The position numbers and the translations under genes were made by a program. From Curtobacterium ammoniigenes NBRC 101786 (GTDB lineage Bacteria; Actinomycetota; Actinomycetes; Actinomycetales; Microbacteriaceae), in contig NZ_BCSV01000005.1 in NCBI RefSeq assembly GCF_001571045.1, positions 186,001 to 250,000 on the forward strand: a stretch of DNA of 64,000 nt, given 5' to 3'. The notes below the pieces were generated by a model, which worked only from the letters and a program-made list of their open reading frames with translations, was not told the origin of the DNA and did not search any database. The stretch's first letter is position 1. Each line of letters begins with the position of its first letter. This document shows positions 1 to 8,425 of this stretch, piece by piece.

Positions 1-159
1 CGCGACGAGCTCCGCGACCACCTCGCGGCCGTGCCGCCTGCAGCCGCGCTCGAGATTCTGGACGCTGTCACGCTCGCGCGGCAGCGGATCGCGGCGAACG
101 TCGCCGCGCTCCTCGCGCTCGAGGCGCTCCTCGTCACCGTCGCCCGTGCCACCCGATAG
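1..159 (+). CDS. holB: C-terminal end of probable DNA polymerase III delta' subunit (partial)
   Basis: Only the last 52 codons are present; the frame is open from the first base and stops at TAG. The visible tail is alanine- and leucine-rich alpha-helical sequence (motif LARQRIAANVAALLALEALL) of the sort that ends clamp-loader delta' subunits. In many actinobacteria holB lies just before a tRNA-Thr gene, as here, and that context carries most of the weight. The part that would prove the family (AAA+ Walker motifs) lies outside the window, so another helical protein cannot be excluded. Confidence 0.5.
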   Translation, partial: RDELRDHLAAVPPAAALEILDAVTLARQRIAANVAALLALEALLVTVARATR

Positions 160-293
160 CGCGCGAGCGCTGCGGAAGCGCGTCGGGGCAGCACGAGCCC
201 GCGGCCGTTCCGGCCCGCGGTCATCGGGTCACGTGTCGCTGCGCCCCCGACCATCCTGTATTGTGGACACCCGTGCCGGTCACCGTCACACCC

Positions 294-369
294 GCCGCCT
301 TAGCTCAGTCGGCAGAGCGATTCACTCGTAATGAATAGGTCAAGGGTTCGATTCCCTTAGGCGGCTCCA
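294..369 (+). tRNA. tRNA-Thr (anticodon CGT)
   Basis: The acceptor arms GCCGCCT (294-300) and AGGCGGC (359-365) pair perfectly, followed by discriminator T366 and an encoded CCA (367-369). The D-arm (TAGCTCAGTCGGCAGAGC), an anticodon arm with loop CTCGTAA, and a T-arm with GGTTCGATTCC are all present. Anticodon CGT reads ACG, threonine. A possible -10 element TATTGT lies at 259-264. Confidence 0.97.
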
Positions 370-373
370 CAAC

Positions 374-410
374 GAACAAGCCCCCCGGCAGAAGCCGGGG
401 GGGCTTGTTC
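374..410. terminator. Bidirectional intrinsic terminator
   Basis: A GC-rich stem of about 15-16 bp (GAACAAGCCCCCCGGC against the complementary right arm) with a tetraloop-sized loop. It lies between tRNA-Thr on plus and the end of the phosphodiester glycosidase gene on minus, with A residues on one side and TTGTTC on the other, so it can serve both convergent transcripts. Confidence 0.85.
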
Positions 411-425
411 CATCTCACACGCTGG

Positions 426-1619
426 TCACGAGCGTGGATACACCGCGACGAAGTCACGCGACGACGGCTGGATGTACCGACTCGCGTTCACGTAGGAGTT
501 CGGCGGCGGCAACACGCTCGGCACGGCCGTCGTCGGCGTGGGATGGCTGTAGGTGATGTAGTTCGTCCACGACGGGTTGATGTCGAGTTCCATCGCGTTC
601 ACCGCACCAGCGGCCTTGAGCACGCCGGCGAGCGTGCCGATATCCATCGCAGGTCCGACGACCGACACGATCGACCCGTCGGCGCGCACCCCGATCGCAC
701 TGCGCCACACGTACGCGGCATTGCCGACCGTCCGGCCCCAGGCGACCGCGTTGGCCTGGTTTGCGTCTGCGGCGACGACGCCGTTCTGAATGAGCATGTT
801 GAGGTTCTGCCGCACCGCCACGACGTTCGGTCCCGGGTCGCCGCCCGGCCACGCCTCCACGCTGACGTGTCCGTCGGCGGTGAACACCATCGACGCGGCG
901 CCGGTGCGCAGCGGTATCACCGCGTGCCCGTTCTGCCAGTAGCCGCCGTTCGCGTCCGCCATGAGGAATCCCGAGTTGAAGGTGGCGAGGACGGAGCCGA
1001 GCTTGTCCGCCGGGATCTGGTTCGGGCCTCCAGCGGCGGGGCCGGGCACCTGGTAGCCGGGGTAGAGCTGGAACGACACCAGCTTCGGGTCCATCCAGAT
1101 CACCTGCACGTAGTACGAGGTGTGGATGGTGTCGGGTCGGAGGAACGCGACGCGAGCAGCGGGGGAGCCGTTGACCGAGTACAGGGTGCTCCACTGCCCC
1201 TCGCCGGCGAGCGTCGGCGACGACACGATCGGCGTCAGATCCGCGGGCGCGGGTGACGTCGTGGGCGTCGCCGACGGTGTCGGGCTCGGCGTAGCGCTCG
1301 GGGACTTCGTGCCGACCTTCGGAAGCCCGCCGGCGACCGTTCCGCCGGTCTTCGGCTTCGTCAGCTGGTACTGCACGTGCTCGAGGCCCGTGATGGCCCA
1401 TCCGAGCCCGTGGACGCGCCCCCACTCGGCGACACGCGCAGCCACGCTGTCCGTTCCCGGCGCCGCGAGCGCAACGCCGAGCGAGCCGCCGAGCCAGACG
1501 CAGATCGCGATCACGATGACGAGCACGCTCGAGATGACGGCTCGAACGGGCGTGCCGAAGAACCGGCTGAAGCCACGATAGGACCGGCGGTCCGAGCGGG
1601 AGGAGCGTGCATGCTGCAT
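426..1619 (-). CDS. Membrane-anchored/secreted phosphodiester glycosidase (NAGPA domain)
   Basis: 397 aa. Basic N-terminus, then a signal anchor at about residues 26-53, a Pro/Thr/Ser linker at about 104-126 (repeats of TPSPT and SATP), then a globular domain from about 150 to the end. Motifs such as FNSGF, RSAIGVRADGS and AMELDINPSW fit the phosphodiester glycosidase family (PF09992), whose human member uncovers mannose-6-phosphate and whose bacterial members are extracytoplasmic. The substrate cannot be read from sequence; a cell-wall or lipid-linked sugar phosphodiester is a guess. The start is placed at the ATG before the basic stretch, because the open frame further upstream overlaps the next gene. 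It lies 65 bp downstream of the DprE2-like gene on the same strand and may be co-transcribed. Confidence 0.8.
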   Translation of the reverse strand: MQHARSSRSDRRSYRGFSRFFGTPVRAVISSVLVIVIAICVWLGGSLGVALAAPGTDSVAARVAEWGRVHGLGWAITGLEHVQYQLTKPKTGGTVAGGLPKVGTKSPSATPSPTPSATPTTSPAPADLTPIVSSPTLAGEGQWSTLYSVNGSPAARVAFLRPDTIHTSYYVQVIWMDPKLVSFQLYPGYQVPGPAAGGPNQIPADKLGSVLATFNSGFLMADANGGYWQNGHAVIPLRTGAASMVFTADGHVSVEAWPGGDPGPNVVAVRQNLNMLIQNGVVAADANQANAVAWGRTVGNAAYVWRSAIGVRADGSIVSVVGPAMDIGTLAGVLKAAGAVNAMELDINPSWTNYITYSHPTPTTAVPSVLPPPNSYVNASRYIQPSSRDFVAVYPRS

Positions 1620-1684
1620 GGTGATGTTCCGTTGCTGGGTCGGCGGTGCACCGACGAGGTGAAGGCGGTCGGGTGACCGATGGA

Positions 1685-2419
1685 CTAGAGGTCGAGGCGA
1701 TTGAAGATCGGCGCGGGGATCGACCGCACGACCAGCATGATCGGGCGCCAGATCGCCGGCGCGTAGACGGTCCGTCGGCGCGCGGCGATCGCGGATGCGA
1801 CGCGAGCGCCGACGTCGTGCGCGTCGGCGAGACGCGCACCCACTTGCGCAAGATGGTCCGTCATCGGCGTGCGCGTCGGCCCCGGCTTGATGAGCACGAC
1901 GTGGACCTGCGATCCGGCGAGCCGATGCTGCAAGCCCTCGGCGACGCGTTCGATGAGGCCCTTCGCCGCCCCGTAGAGATAGTTGCTCTTCCGGCCTCGA
2001 TCGCCCGCCACCGATCCGATCACGGCGATCGTGCCCCGGGTCATCCGGTCGGCGAACGCTTCCATCCAGAGCGCCGGCGACACTCCCGTGACCGTGAGCT
2101 GCTCGTGCGCGAGGCGGAGATCCTCCTGCGCCCGCTCCTGCGACCCCAGCGAGCCGTGGGCGATGAGGACGAGTTCGGGTGCGGACTCCTCGGTCAGGCG
2201 CGTCGCTGCGGCTGCGATCGCGTCGATGTCGGTGAGGTCGAACGCCTCCACCGTGAACGACGACGACGGAAGCCGCACTGCGAGGTCGGCCCGCACCGCA
2301 TCGAGGCGGTCGGCGTCGCGGCCGATCAGATGTACTTCCGCGTTGCTGCTCGCCAGACGCGCGCGGAGCGTTTCCTGCGCGATGACGGACGTCGCTCCGA
2401 CGATGACGATGCGTTCCAC
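1685..2419 (-). CDS. dprE2: Short-chain dehydrogenase, DprE2-like (decaprenylphospho-2-keto-ribose reductase)
   Basis: 244 aa. An N-terminal Rossmann motif GATSVIAQE binds NAD(P)H, and the catalytic YxxxK appears as YLYGAAK with the serine in IGSVAGD upstream. A hydrophobic C-terminal segment (WRPIMLVVRSIPAPIF) is typical of DprE2 proteins, which act at the membrane on a prenyl-phosphate substrate. In the known pathway DprE2 reduces the 2-keto intermediate made by DprE1 to decaprenylphosphoryl arabinose. It starts 8 bp after the DprE1-like stop codon, and the pairing supports the specific call over a generic dehydrogenase. The acceptor prenol length in this organism is unknown. Confidence 0.82.
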   Translation of the reverse strand: MERIVIVGATSVIAQETLRARLASSNAEVHLIGRDADRLDAVRADLAVRLPSSSFTVEAFDLTDIDAIAAAATRLTEESAPELVLIAHGSLGSQERAQEDLRLAHEQLTVTGVSPALWMEAFADRMTRGTIAVIGSVAGDRGRKSNYLYGAAKGLIERVAEGLQHRLAGSQVHVVLIKPGPTRTPMTDHLAQVGARLADAHDVGARVASAIAARRRTVYAPAIWRPIMLVVRSIPAPIFNRLDL

Positions 2420-2427
2420 GATGCTGA

Positions 2428-3732
2428 TCAGCTCCCCAGGAGTCGACGGGACAGATCCGAGCTGATGCCCGGATCACGGAAGGCGGCGAACGCGGCCGCA
2501 CGCGGATAGCCGGCAGCGAACATCGACCGCGGCATGCGGGCGTCTTTCGCCGGATACAGCCGGCCGCCCGCTGCCATGACGATCGCGTCGAGTCGCGCGA
2601 ACAGTTCCAGGGTTCCCGGTGCACCGGCGGGAAAGTCGAGGGCGAAGCTCACCCCGGGTGCGGGGAAGCTGAGCAGGCCGACCGAGGGAATGGTCCCCAT
2701 AGTTTTCAGCACGCCGAGAAACGATCCGAGTCCGGAGGCCGATACCTCGGCCAGCATGGACCGGGTCGCGTCCGCAGCGTGCTCCGGTGGCACCAGGCTC
2801 TGGTACTGGTAGAACCCCTGCGGTCCGTACAGCCGATTCCAGTCACCGATGGCGTCGAGTGGGGCGAAGAACTGTCGGTAGTGCTCGATCGCGTGACCGG
2901 CGGCAGCTCGCTGCGCCCGGTAGTAGGCGCGATTCAGCAGCGGCAGGGTCGCGCGATTCACGCCGGAGAACGGCGGTGTGACCGGGACGGCGCGACGCCG
3001 ATCCGCCGGCAGCGGGCGATCCGCTGCCGCGACCGGATTCGCTCGCGTGACCACCCCGCGTCGCCCACCATCGGTGGTGATGTCGATCCAAGCGACGCTG
3101 GAGTCCCAGTCGGCGCTCGCCGCGGTGATCGCGAAGAACTCATCGAGCGTCTCGAAGACGACTCGCTCCGTCGCATACCAGGGGCCGGGCACACGGCGCA
3201 GTCGGATGCGTGCGTCGAGGATCACGCCGGTCAAGCCGAGACCGCCGACCGTTGCGGCGAACCACTCGGGCTCGGTGTCCGGGCCGCACTCGATCACCGT
3301 GCCGTCGGTGCGGAGGAGTGTGATGCCGACCACGTGGTTCCCGAACGATCCGACCCGATGGTGGTTCTTGCCGTGCACGTCGTTCGCGATCGCACCACCG
3401 ACGGTCACCCATTCGGTGCCCGGCGCGACGGCGAGCATCCAGCCGCGACCCGAGAACAGCTCCTGGATGTCGCGCAGCAGCACCCCGGCCTCGCAACGCA
3501 GGACGCCGGTCTCCTCGTCGAACGCGATCAGCTTGTCGAGGCCACGCGTGTCCCACAGGGTGCCCGCGGCGTTCGTGGAGACGTCGCCGTAGCTGCGTTC
3601 CATGCCGGCAGCGAGACCCGGCCGACCGGACGCGACCACGGCCTCCCGCGCCGATTGGCGATCGCGGAGCACGACGACCTCGTGCGGGTCCGCGCGCAGT
3701 CGTCCCCACGAGGAGACGGGAACGCGCGTCAT
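2428..3732 (-). CDS. dprE1: FAD-dependent decaprenylphosphoryl-beta-D-ribose 2-oxidase (DprE1-like)
   Basis: 434 aa, a normal length for DprE1. The FAD-binding domain shows RSYGDVSTNAAG (residues 47-57) and the family hallmark GGAIANDVHGKNHHRVGSFG (112-131), which carries the histidine region used in flavin binding. The product should oxidise C2 of prenyl-phosphoryl ribose. Residue 364 (codon 2641-2643), within PGVSFALDFP, aligns with the mycobacterial cysteine (Cys387 of M. tuberculosis) attacked by benzothiazinones, and is alanine here. The start ATG overlaps the upstream stop codon as ATGA; the longer open frame upstream runs antisense to nothing meaningful and inside the UbiA gene. Confidence 0.88.
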   Translation of the reverse strand: MTRVPVSSWGRLRADPHEVVVLRDRQSAREAVVASGRPGLAAGMERSYGDVSTNAAGTLWDTRGLDKLIAFDEETGVLRCEAGVLLRDIQELFSGRGWMLAVAPGTEWVTVGGAIANDVHGKNHHRVGSFGNHVVGITLLRTDGTVIECGPDTEPEWFAATVGGLGLTGVILDARIRLRRVPGPWYATERVVFETLDEFFAITAASADWDSSVAWIDITTDGGRRGVVTRANPVAAADRPLPADRRRAVPVTPPFSGVNRATLPLLNRAYYRAQRAAAGHAIEHYRQFFAPLDAIGDWNRLYGPQGFYQYQSLVPPEHAADATRSMLAEVSASGLGSFLGVLKTMGTIPSVGLLSFPAPGVSFALDFPAGAPGTLELFARLDAIVMAAGGRLYPAKDARMPRSMFAAGYPRAAAFAAFRDPGISSDLSRRLLGS

Positions 3733-5198
3733 AGCTGCACCACCACGGCTGCGATCGCAATGACGATCACGAGCGCGCCGGTCACGATGCTGGCGCGATC
3801 CCGGAGCGCGAAGACGACAGGATCGTCGTGCATCCAACCTCGGTTGGTCAGGATCCACGCGCGCGCGATCCAGTACAGGAGGAGCGGGACGATCAGCCAG
3901 AGCAGCACCGGCGCCTGATACAGCCGGTTCGCCGACAGGCTGTCGATGTAGAGCCCGAAGACCAGGGCCGATGCCACCCCGGACGTGGCGCCGAGCGCGA
4001 ACAGCATCGTGCGGTCCGCCGGGATGTATCCGCGCTTGTTGCGGGAGACGTCGGACTCGCGAGACAGCTCGGCACAGCGCTTCATCAGCGCGAGGCTGAA
4101 GAACAGGAAGGCGCAGTAGAGCAGCAGCCAGACGGACGGCACGATGTGCAGGGCGGCGCAGCCGGCGAGGACGCGTGCGATGTAGAGGCACGCCAGGACT
4201 ACGACATCCGCCACGAGGACGCGTTTGAGATACGCCGAATAGAGGATCGTTCCGACGAGGTAGACGCCGATCGCGAACGCGACGAGCGGATCGATGGCGA
4301 TTGCGAGCACGAACGCCCCGACCGCGAACAGCAGTGCGACGATGAGGGCGCTCGGAATGCTGATCGCTCCCGAAGCGAGCGGACGGAATCGCTTGCGGCT
4401 GTGCGCGCGGTCCGCGTCGAGGTCACCGAGATCGTTCCAGATGTACACGGCGCTGGTCAGCGCGGTGAAGGCGACGAACACGAGCACGCTCGCCTCGACA
4501 TCCGACCAGCTGCGGTCGCGGAGGCTCGCGAGGAGCGGGAGGAAGACGAGCAGGTTCTTCACCGACTGATGGATGCGGATCTGCCGCACCCAGGCGCGCC
4601 AACCGGCCCGGGTTCGAGCCGTCGTATCGATCGTTGCGACGTCGATGCCGAGGCTGCGCACGCTGCGGATGACGGCGGCATCTGCGTCGACAGCGACCGC
4701 CCGGGCAGCATGCCGCCACACCGCGACATCGCGGCGCGAATCCCCGACATAGACGAAGCCGCGCTCGCCGTACCGGGCGACCAGCGCCTCCGCTTTCGTC
4801 GCGCCGGCGAGGTTGTGCTCTCCCGACGTGGCGATGACGTCATCCATGAGGTGGTGCACAGCGGCGACCTGGTGCGCCCAACGCTCCGGTGACGCAGTGG
4901 CGAGGACGGTCCGCGCACCCAGAGCCCGCTCCGTCCGGACGAGGTCGAGGACGGGTTCCTTGAACGGCAGGTCTGCGACGTCGATCGACACGCGATCAGC
5001 GAGCCACTGCTTCAGGCGAGCGCGTCCACGAAGCACCATGACGATGAGCACGAGAATGCGGAGCGGGTTCGGAGCGATGTATCGCACCGCCGCTTCCCAG
5101 AGCAGGTCGGTCCGGATCAGCGTGTGGTCGAGATCGACGCACAGCACGGCAGTCTGCGTTCGCGGCGCAGGTCGTGTCGCGGGCGCACTGTCGATCAT
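3729..5198 (-). CDS. HAD phosphatase-UbiA prenyltransferase fusion (decaprenyl-phosphate phosphoribosyltransferase-like)
   Basis: 489 aa, two domains. Residues 1-205 form a HAD-type hydrolase with all four motif classes: DLDHT (22-26), T101, K135 and GDSRRD (152-157). Residues about 210-489 are a polytopic UbiA prenyltransferase with the signature NDLGDLDAD (255-263) followed by HSRKRFRPLASG, closely resembling the mycobacterial enzyme that joins PRPP to decaprenyl phosphate. The product of that enzyme must lose its 5-phosphate before DprE1 can act; the fused HAD domain is a plausible phosphatase for this step (inference). The stop overlaps the DprE1-like start by 4 bases, so the genes are translationally coupled. 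A GGAAGG ribosome site lies 6 bases before the ATG. Confidence 0.87.
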   Translation of the reverse strand: MIDSAPATRPAPRTQTAVLCVDLDHTLIRTDLLWEAAVRYIAPNPLRILVLIVMVLRGRARLKQWLADRVSIDVADLPFKEPVLDLVRTERALGARTVLATASPERWAHQVAAVHHLMDDVIATSGEHNLAGATKAEALVARYGERGFVYVGDSRRDVAVWRHAARAVAVDADAAVIRSVRSLGIDVATIDTTARTRAGWRAWVRQIRIHQSVKNLLVFLPLLASLRDRSWSDVEASVLVFVAFTALTSAVYIWNDLGDLDADRAHSRKRFRPLASGAISIPSALIVALLFAVGAFVLAIAIDPLVAFAIGVYLVGTILYSAYLKRVLVADVVVLACLYIARVLAGCAALHIVPSVWLLLYCAFLFFSLALMKRCAELSRESDVSRNKRGYIPADRTMLFALGATSGVASALVFGLYIDSLSANRLYQAPVLLWLIVPLLLYWIARAWILTNRGWMHDDPVVFALRDRASIVTGALVIVIAIAAVVVQL

Positions 5199-5356
5199 GC
5201 ACGACCTTCCATACCGTGAGGGCCGACGAGCGGATGTGTCGTCGAGGCCTTGCTTTCACGGAACAGAGATCGGGCTCGGAATCGACCAAGAAAGCGGGCC
5301 GCGATAAGAATGTCAGGCGAATCGCGATCCGGACAGCGCCGAGCTTGTGATTTCGC

Positions 5357-7123
5357 TCATTTGTCAGGTTCCGTGCACTCGCGGAAGACCCGGGCCTCCC
5401 ACGGCGCGAGGATCCCGACATTGAGAACGTCATCGGCTCGCGGTCCCGCCGCCTCGACTGACTCGGCGCCTGCAGCATCCGCATCGTCCGGCCCCTTCGT
5501 GAGGGCCTCTGCACGCTGGAGGTTGCCGAGGACCAGTGGTCCGAGCCGCGCGCGCAGCGCGTCCGGCACCGGGCAGGGCTCGTCGCTGCAGTTCACCAGC
5601 ACGATGCGCGCGTCGGCGCCGCGACACCGCCGGAAGGCCCAGAGCTGCTTGTGGTCCGGCTCGAGCAGTGCGAACGCGCCAAGGCGCACGACCTCGGAGT
5701 CGTGTCGAAGCGCGATCAGACGGCGGTAATACTCGAAGACGGAGCGAGTCCCCGCTGCGCGATCGTCGGCGACATTGATCCGGTCAGCGGCGGCCGCCAT
5801 CCCGATCCACGGGACGCCATCGGTGAACGAGCTCGCGCCGTCGCCCGTCCATGGGATCGGGGTCCGTGCGTTGTCGCGGCTCCGGAACCCGATGGCCTCG
5901 AGCACCGTCGCCGCAGGCACGCCGCGACCGACCTGCGAGCGGTAGTAGTTCAGCGTCTCGACATCGCGATAGTCGTCGATGGTGGTGAATCCCGCGTTCG
6001 TCATCCCGATCTCGTCGCCCTGGTAGATATACGGCGTGCCGCGATGCAGGTGCAGGGCGGTCGCGAGAGCGGTCGCTGTCTCATATCGGAGCCGGTCTGA
6101 GCCGGGGGGCACGGTGCCGAAGCGGGAGATGGCGCGCGGCTGGTCGTGATTCCCCAAATACAGCGAGTTCCATCCGCGGTCGGCCAGGCCGTCCTGCCAG
6201 CGTGCGAGCGACCGCTTCAGCGCGCCGAGCGGGGCCCGATGGTTGTCGAACTTCGAGTCAGGACCCCGATCGAGGTCCACATGCTCGAACTGGAACACCA
6301 TGTCCAGCTCGTGGCGCTTGGGATCGGTGAACCGGATCGCATCCTCGATCGTCACGCCAGGCATCTCGCCGACGGTGAGGAGCGCTTCCTGCCGCGGCGC
6401 GAAGACGCGCTCGTGCATCTCGCGCAGGTAGTCGTGCGCCTGCGGCTGCATGACGTAGCGCTCGCTCGACGGGTCGATGAGCGCGTCCGGATCCTTCGCG
6501 ATGTGATCGATGACGTCCATCCGGAATCCATCGACACCGCGGTCGAGCCAGCGATTCATCATCGTGTAGATCGCGTCGCGCATCGCCGGGTTCGCCCAGT
6601 TGAGGTCCGGCTGCTGCGGCGCGAACATGTGCAGGAAGTATTCCTGTGTAGGCGGGTTCCACGCCCAGGCCGGACCGCCGAACGCGCTCCGCCACCGGTT
6701 CGGCTCCGCACCGTCGATGGGCCGGCGCCAGATGTACCAATCGTGCTTCGGGTTCTTCGTCGACGAGCGTGCCGCCTGGAACCACGGATGCTCGTCGCTC
6801 GTGTGGTTCACGACGAGGTCCATCATCAGCTTCATCCCGCGTGCGTGGATCTCGCCGAGCAGCGTGTCGAACTCGTCGATCGTGCCGAACATCGGATCGA
6901 TGTCCTCGTAGTCGCTGATGTCGTATCCGTTGTCGGCCTGCGGCGACCGGTAGATCGGTGAGAGCCAGACGACGTCGACGCCGAGATCCTGCAGATGATC
7001 GAGATGCCCGCGGATCCCGCGCAGATCGCCGATGCCGTCCCCGTTGCCATCCGCGAAGCTCCGCGGATAGATCTGGTAGACGACCGCCGTCGTCCACCAC
7101 GCCGGAACGGTGCTGTCGGTCAT
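5357..7123 (-). CDS. GH13 alpha-glucosidase (oligo-1,6-glucosidase type)
   Basis: 588 aa. A (beta/alpha)8 amylase-family enzyme with the catalytic set visible: nucleophile D203 in GFRMDVI, acid/base E253 in TVGEMPG, and D327 in LGNHDQPR. N-terminal WWTTAVVYQIYPRSF and region I MDLVVNHTS (101-109) are typical of alpha-glucosidases and oligo-1,6-glucosidases. No signal peptide, so it should cleave short alpha-glucosides in the cytoplasm. The start is fixed by GGAGG about 7 bases upstream of ATG; the frame stays open for hundreds of codons further upstream only because of GC-rich codon bias opposite the next two plus-strand genes. Exact substrate (maltose, isomaltose, trehalulose, sucrose) is not readable. 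Confidence 0.92.
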   Translation of the reverse strand: MTDSTVPAWWTTAVVYQIYPRSFADGNGDGIGDLRGIRGHLDHLQDLGVDVVWLSPIYRSPQADNGYDISDYEDIDPMFGTIDEFDTLLGEIHARGMKLMMDLVVNHTSDEHPWFQAARSSTKNPKHDWYIWRRPIDGAEPNRWRSAFGGPAWAWNPPTQEYFLHMFAPQQPDLNWANPAMRDAIYTMMNRWLDRGVDGFRMDVIDHIAKDPDALIDPSSERYVMQPQAHDYLREMHERVFAPRQEALLTVGEMPGVTIEDAIRFTDPKRHELDMVFQFEHVDLDRGPDSKFDNHRAPLGALKRSLARWQDGLADRGWNSLYLGNHDQPRAISRFGTVPPGSDRLRYETATALATALHLHRGTPYIYQGDEIGMTNAGFTTIDDYRDVETLNYYRSQVGRGVPAATVLEAIGFRSRDNARTPIPWTGDGASSFTDGVPWIGMAAAADRINVADDRAAGTRSVFEYYRRLIALRHDSEVVRLGAFALLEPDHKQLWAFRRCRGADARIVLVNCSDEPCPVPDALRARLGPLVLGNLQRAEALTKGPDDADAAGAESVEAAGPRADDVLNVGILAPWEARVFRECTEPDK

Positions 7124-7202
7124 CGTCGTCCTCCAGTGCTCATCGCCGACTGTACCGACCACTGCTTGGGGCATCATCCGGATCGGCCAGGAGGCGCGGT
7201 GC

Positions 7203-7295
7203 GGCTCGCGCACGCCTGCGGCCGGGTGCGCGTGGTCGCGTGTGCGATCGGGCCCGGCTTGCGCACACCTGCGGCCCGATGCCCTTGGTCGCGTC
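7203..7295. repeat. Imperfect tandem direct repeat, period 53 bp
   Basis: Two copies of about 40 bp start at 7203 and 7256, sharing GGCTYGCGCACRCCTGCGGCC and a later GGTCGCGT. They occupy most of the 237-bp gap between the divergent alpha-glucosidase and oxidoreductase genes. No known operator family was recognised. Confidence 0.5.
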
Positions 7296-7360
7296 GGCGG
7301 ACCCCGTGCGGCGTGCGCGCGCCGCCGCCCGGGCGAGCCGTGCCCAGGTAGACAGGGTGC

Positions 7361-8341
7361 ATGAGCATTCGATGGGGCGTCCTCGGCACCGGCGGCATCG
7401 CGCACACGTTCGTCGCGGACTGCATGGCCGGCGGCATCGCATTCACCGCGGTGGGATCGCGGACCGCCTCGCGCGCCGCCGCATTCGCCGCACAGTATGG
7501 CATCGCATCCGCATACGGGTCGTACGACGAGCTGGTCGCCGCGTCCGACGTCGACGCCGTGTACGTGGCCACGCCGCACGCCATGCACGCCGAGGACGCG
7601 CTCCGCGCGATCGCGGCCGGAAAGCATGTGCTCGTCGAGAAGGCCTTCACGGTCACCGCGGCGGAGGCGAGCGCCGTCGTCGACGCAGCACGAGCCTCCC
7701 GGGTCGCGGTGATGGAGGCGATGTGGACCAGGTTCCTCCCGCAGAGCGCGCGGATTCGCGCCCTTGTCGCCGAAGGCCGCATCGGCAGGCCACGGATCGT
7801 CGAGGCCTCGCATCGGCAGGTGCTCCCCACCGACCCTCGGCATCGGCTCAACGATCCGGCGCTCGGCGGTGGCGCGCTCCTCGATCTCGGTATCTATCCG
7901 GTCTCGTTCGCGGTTGACATGCTCGGGCTCCCAACGAGCGTGCGCGCCGCGGGAACGCTGAGCGACCAGGGCGTCGACACGCAGATGGCCATGCTCCTGA
8001 CCCACGAAGGAGGCGCGCAGTCGCTCCTGCACTGCGCGCTCGACCTGCGCAGCCCGAACACCGCGTCGATCATCGGCGAGGACGGACGGATCGACATCGA
8101 CAGCACCTGGTACGCCCCCACGACCTACCGTCTCTGTGACCGCGACGGCACCGTCATCGAGTCGTTCGACGGTCGGGAGGATCTCGCCGGCTATATGCAC
8201 GAAGCCCGCGCCTTCGAAACGATCATCGAGGACGGCTCGCTCGACTCGCCCCTCATGCCCGCTGCCCAGTCGGTGGCGATCATGGGCGTGCTCGACGCGG
8301 CGAGAGAACAGGTGGGTGTGCGCTATCCCGGTCACGACTGA
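7361..8341 (+). CDS. Gfo/Idh/MocA family NAD(P)-dependent oxidoreductase
   Basis: 326 aa. N-terminal Rossmann fold with WGVLGTGGIAHTF (5-17) for dinucleotide binding and the family hallmark AGKHVLVEKAFTV, whose EK lysine is catalytic. The C-terminal half carries GGGALLDLGIYPV, a conserved element of the family. Members oxidise or reduce sugars, inositols or other cyclic polyols; substrate unknown here. The size is typical. It is divergent from the alpha-glucosidase gene, which suggests but does not prove a carbohydrate role. A weak AGGG and a TAGACA lie just before the ATG. Confidence 0.9.
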   Translation: MSIRWGVLGTGGIAHTFVADCMAGGIAFTAVGSRTASRAAAFAAQYGIASAYGSYDELVAASDVDAVYVATPHAMHAEDALRAIAAGKHVLVEKAFTVTAAEASAVVDAARASRVAVMEAMWTRFLPQSARIRALVAEGRIGRPRIVEASHRQVLPTDPRHRLNDPALGGGALLDLGIYPVSFAVDMLGLPTSVRAAGTLSDQGVDTQMAMLLTHEGGAQSLLHCALDLRSPNTASIIGEDGRIDIDSTWYAPTTYRLCDRDGTVIESFDGREDLAGYMHEARAFETIIEDGSLDSPLMPAAQSVAIMGVLDAAREQVGVRYPGHD

Positions 8342-8412
8342 GCGCCGGGCAGCGGGGCCGCGGGGACGGCTGATAGACCGGTCAGGACGCCGGCCAGACG
8401 CGCGGCAGAACG

Positions 8413-8418
8413 TACCAT
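8413..8418 (+). promoter_or_regulatory. -10 element of probable leaderless dacB
   Basis: TACCAT ends 7 bases before the ATG of the carboxypeptidase gene and no Shine-Dalgarno sequence fits between, so transcription probably begins at or next to the start codon. Confidence 0.5.
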
Positions 8419-8425
8419 TGGTGAG

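Noticed and set aside
294..425. tRNA-Thr as an integration site of a mobile element
   Set aside because: No repeat of the 3' tRNA end, integrase or mobility gene was seen in the window.
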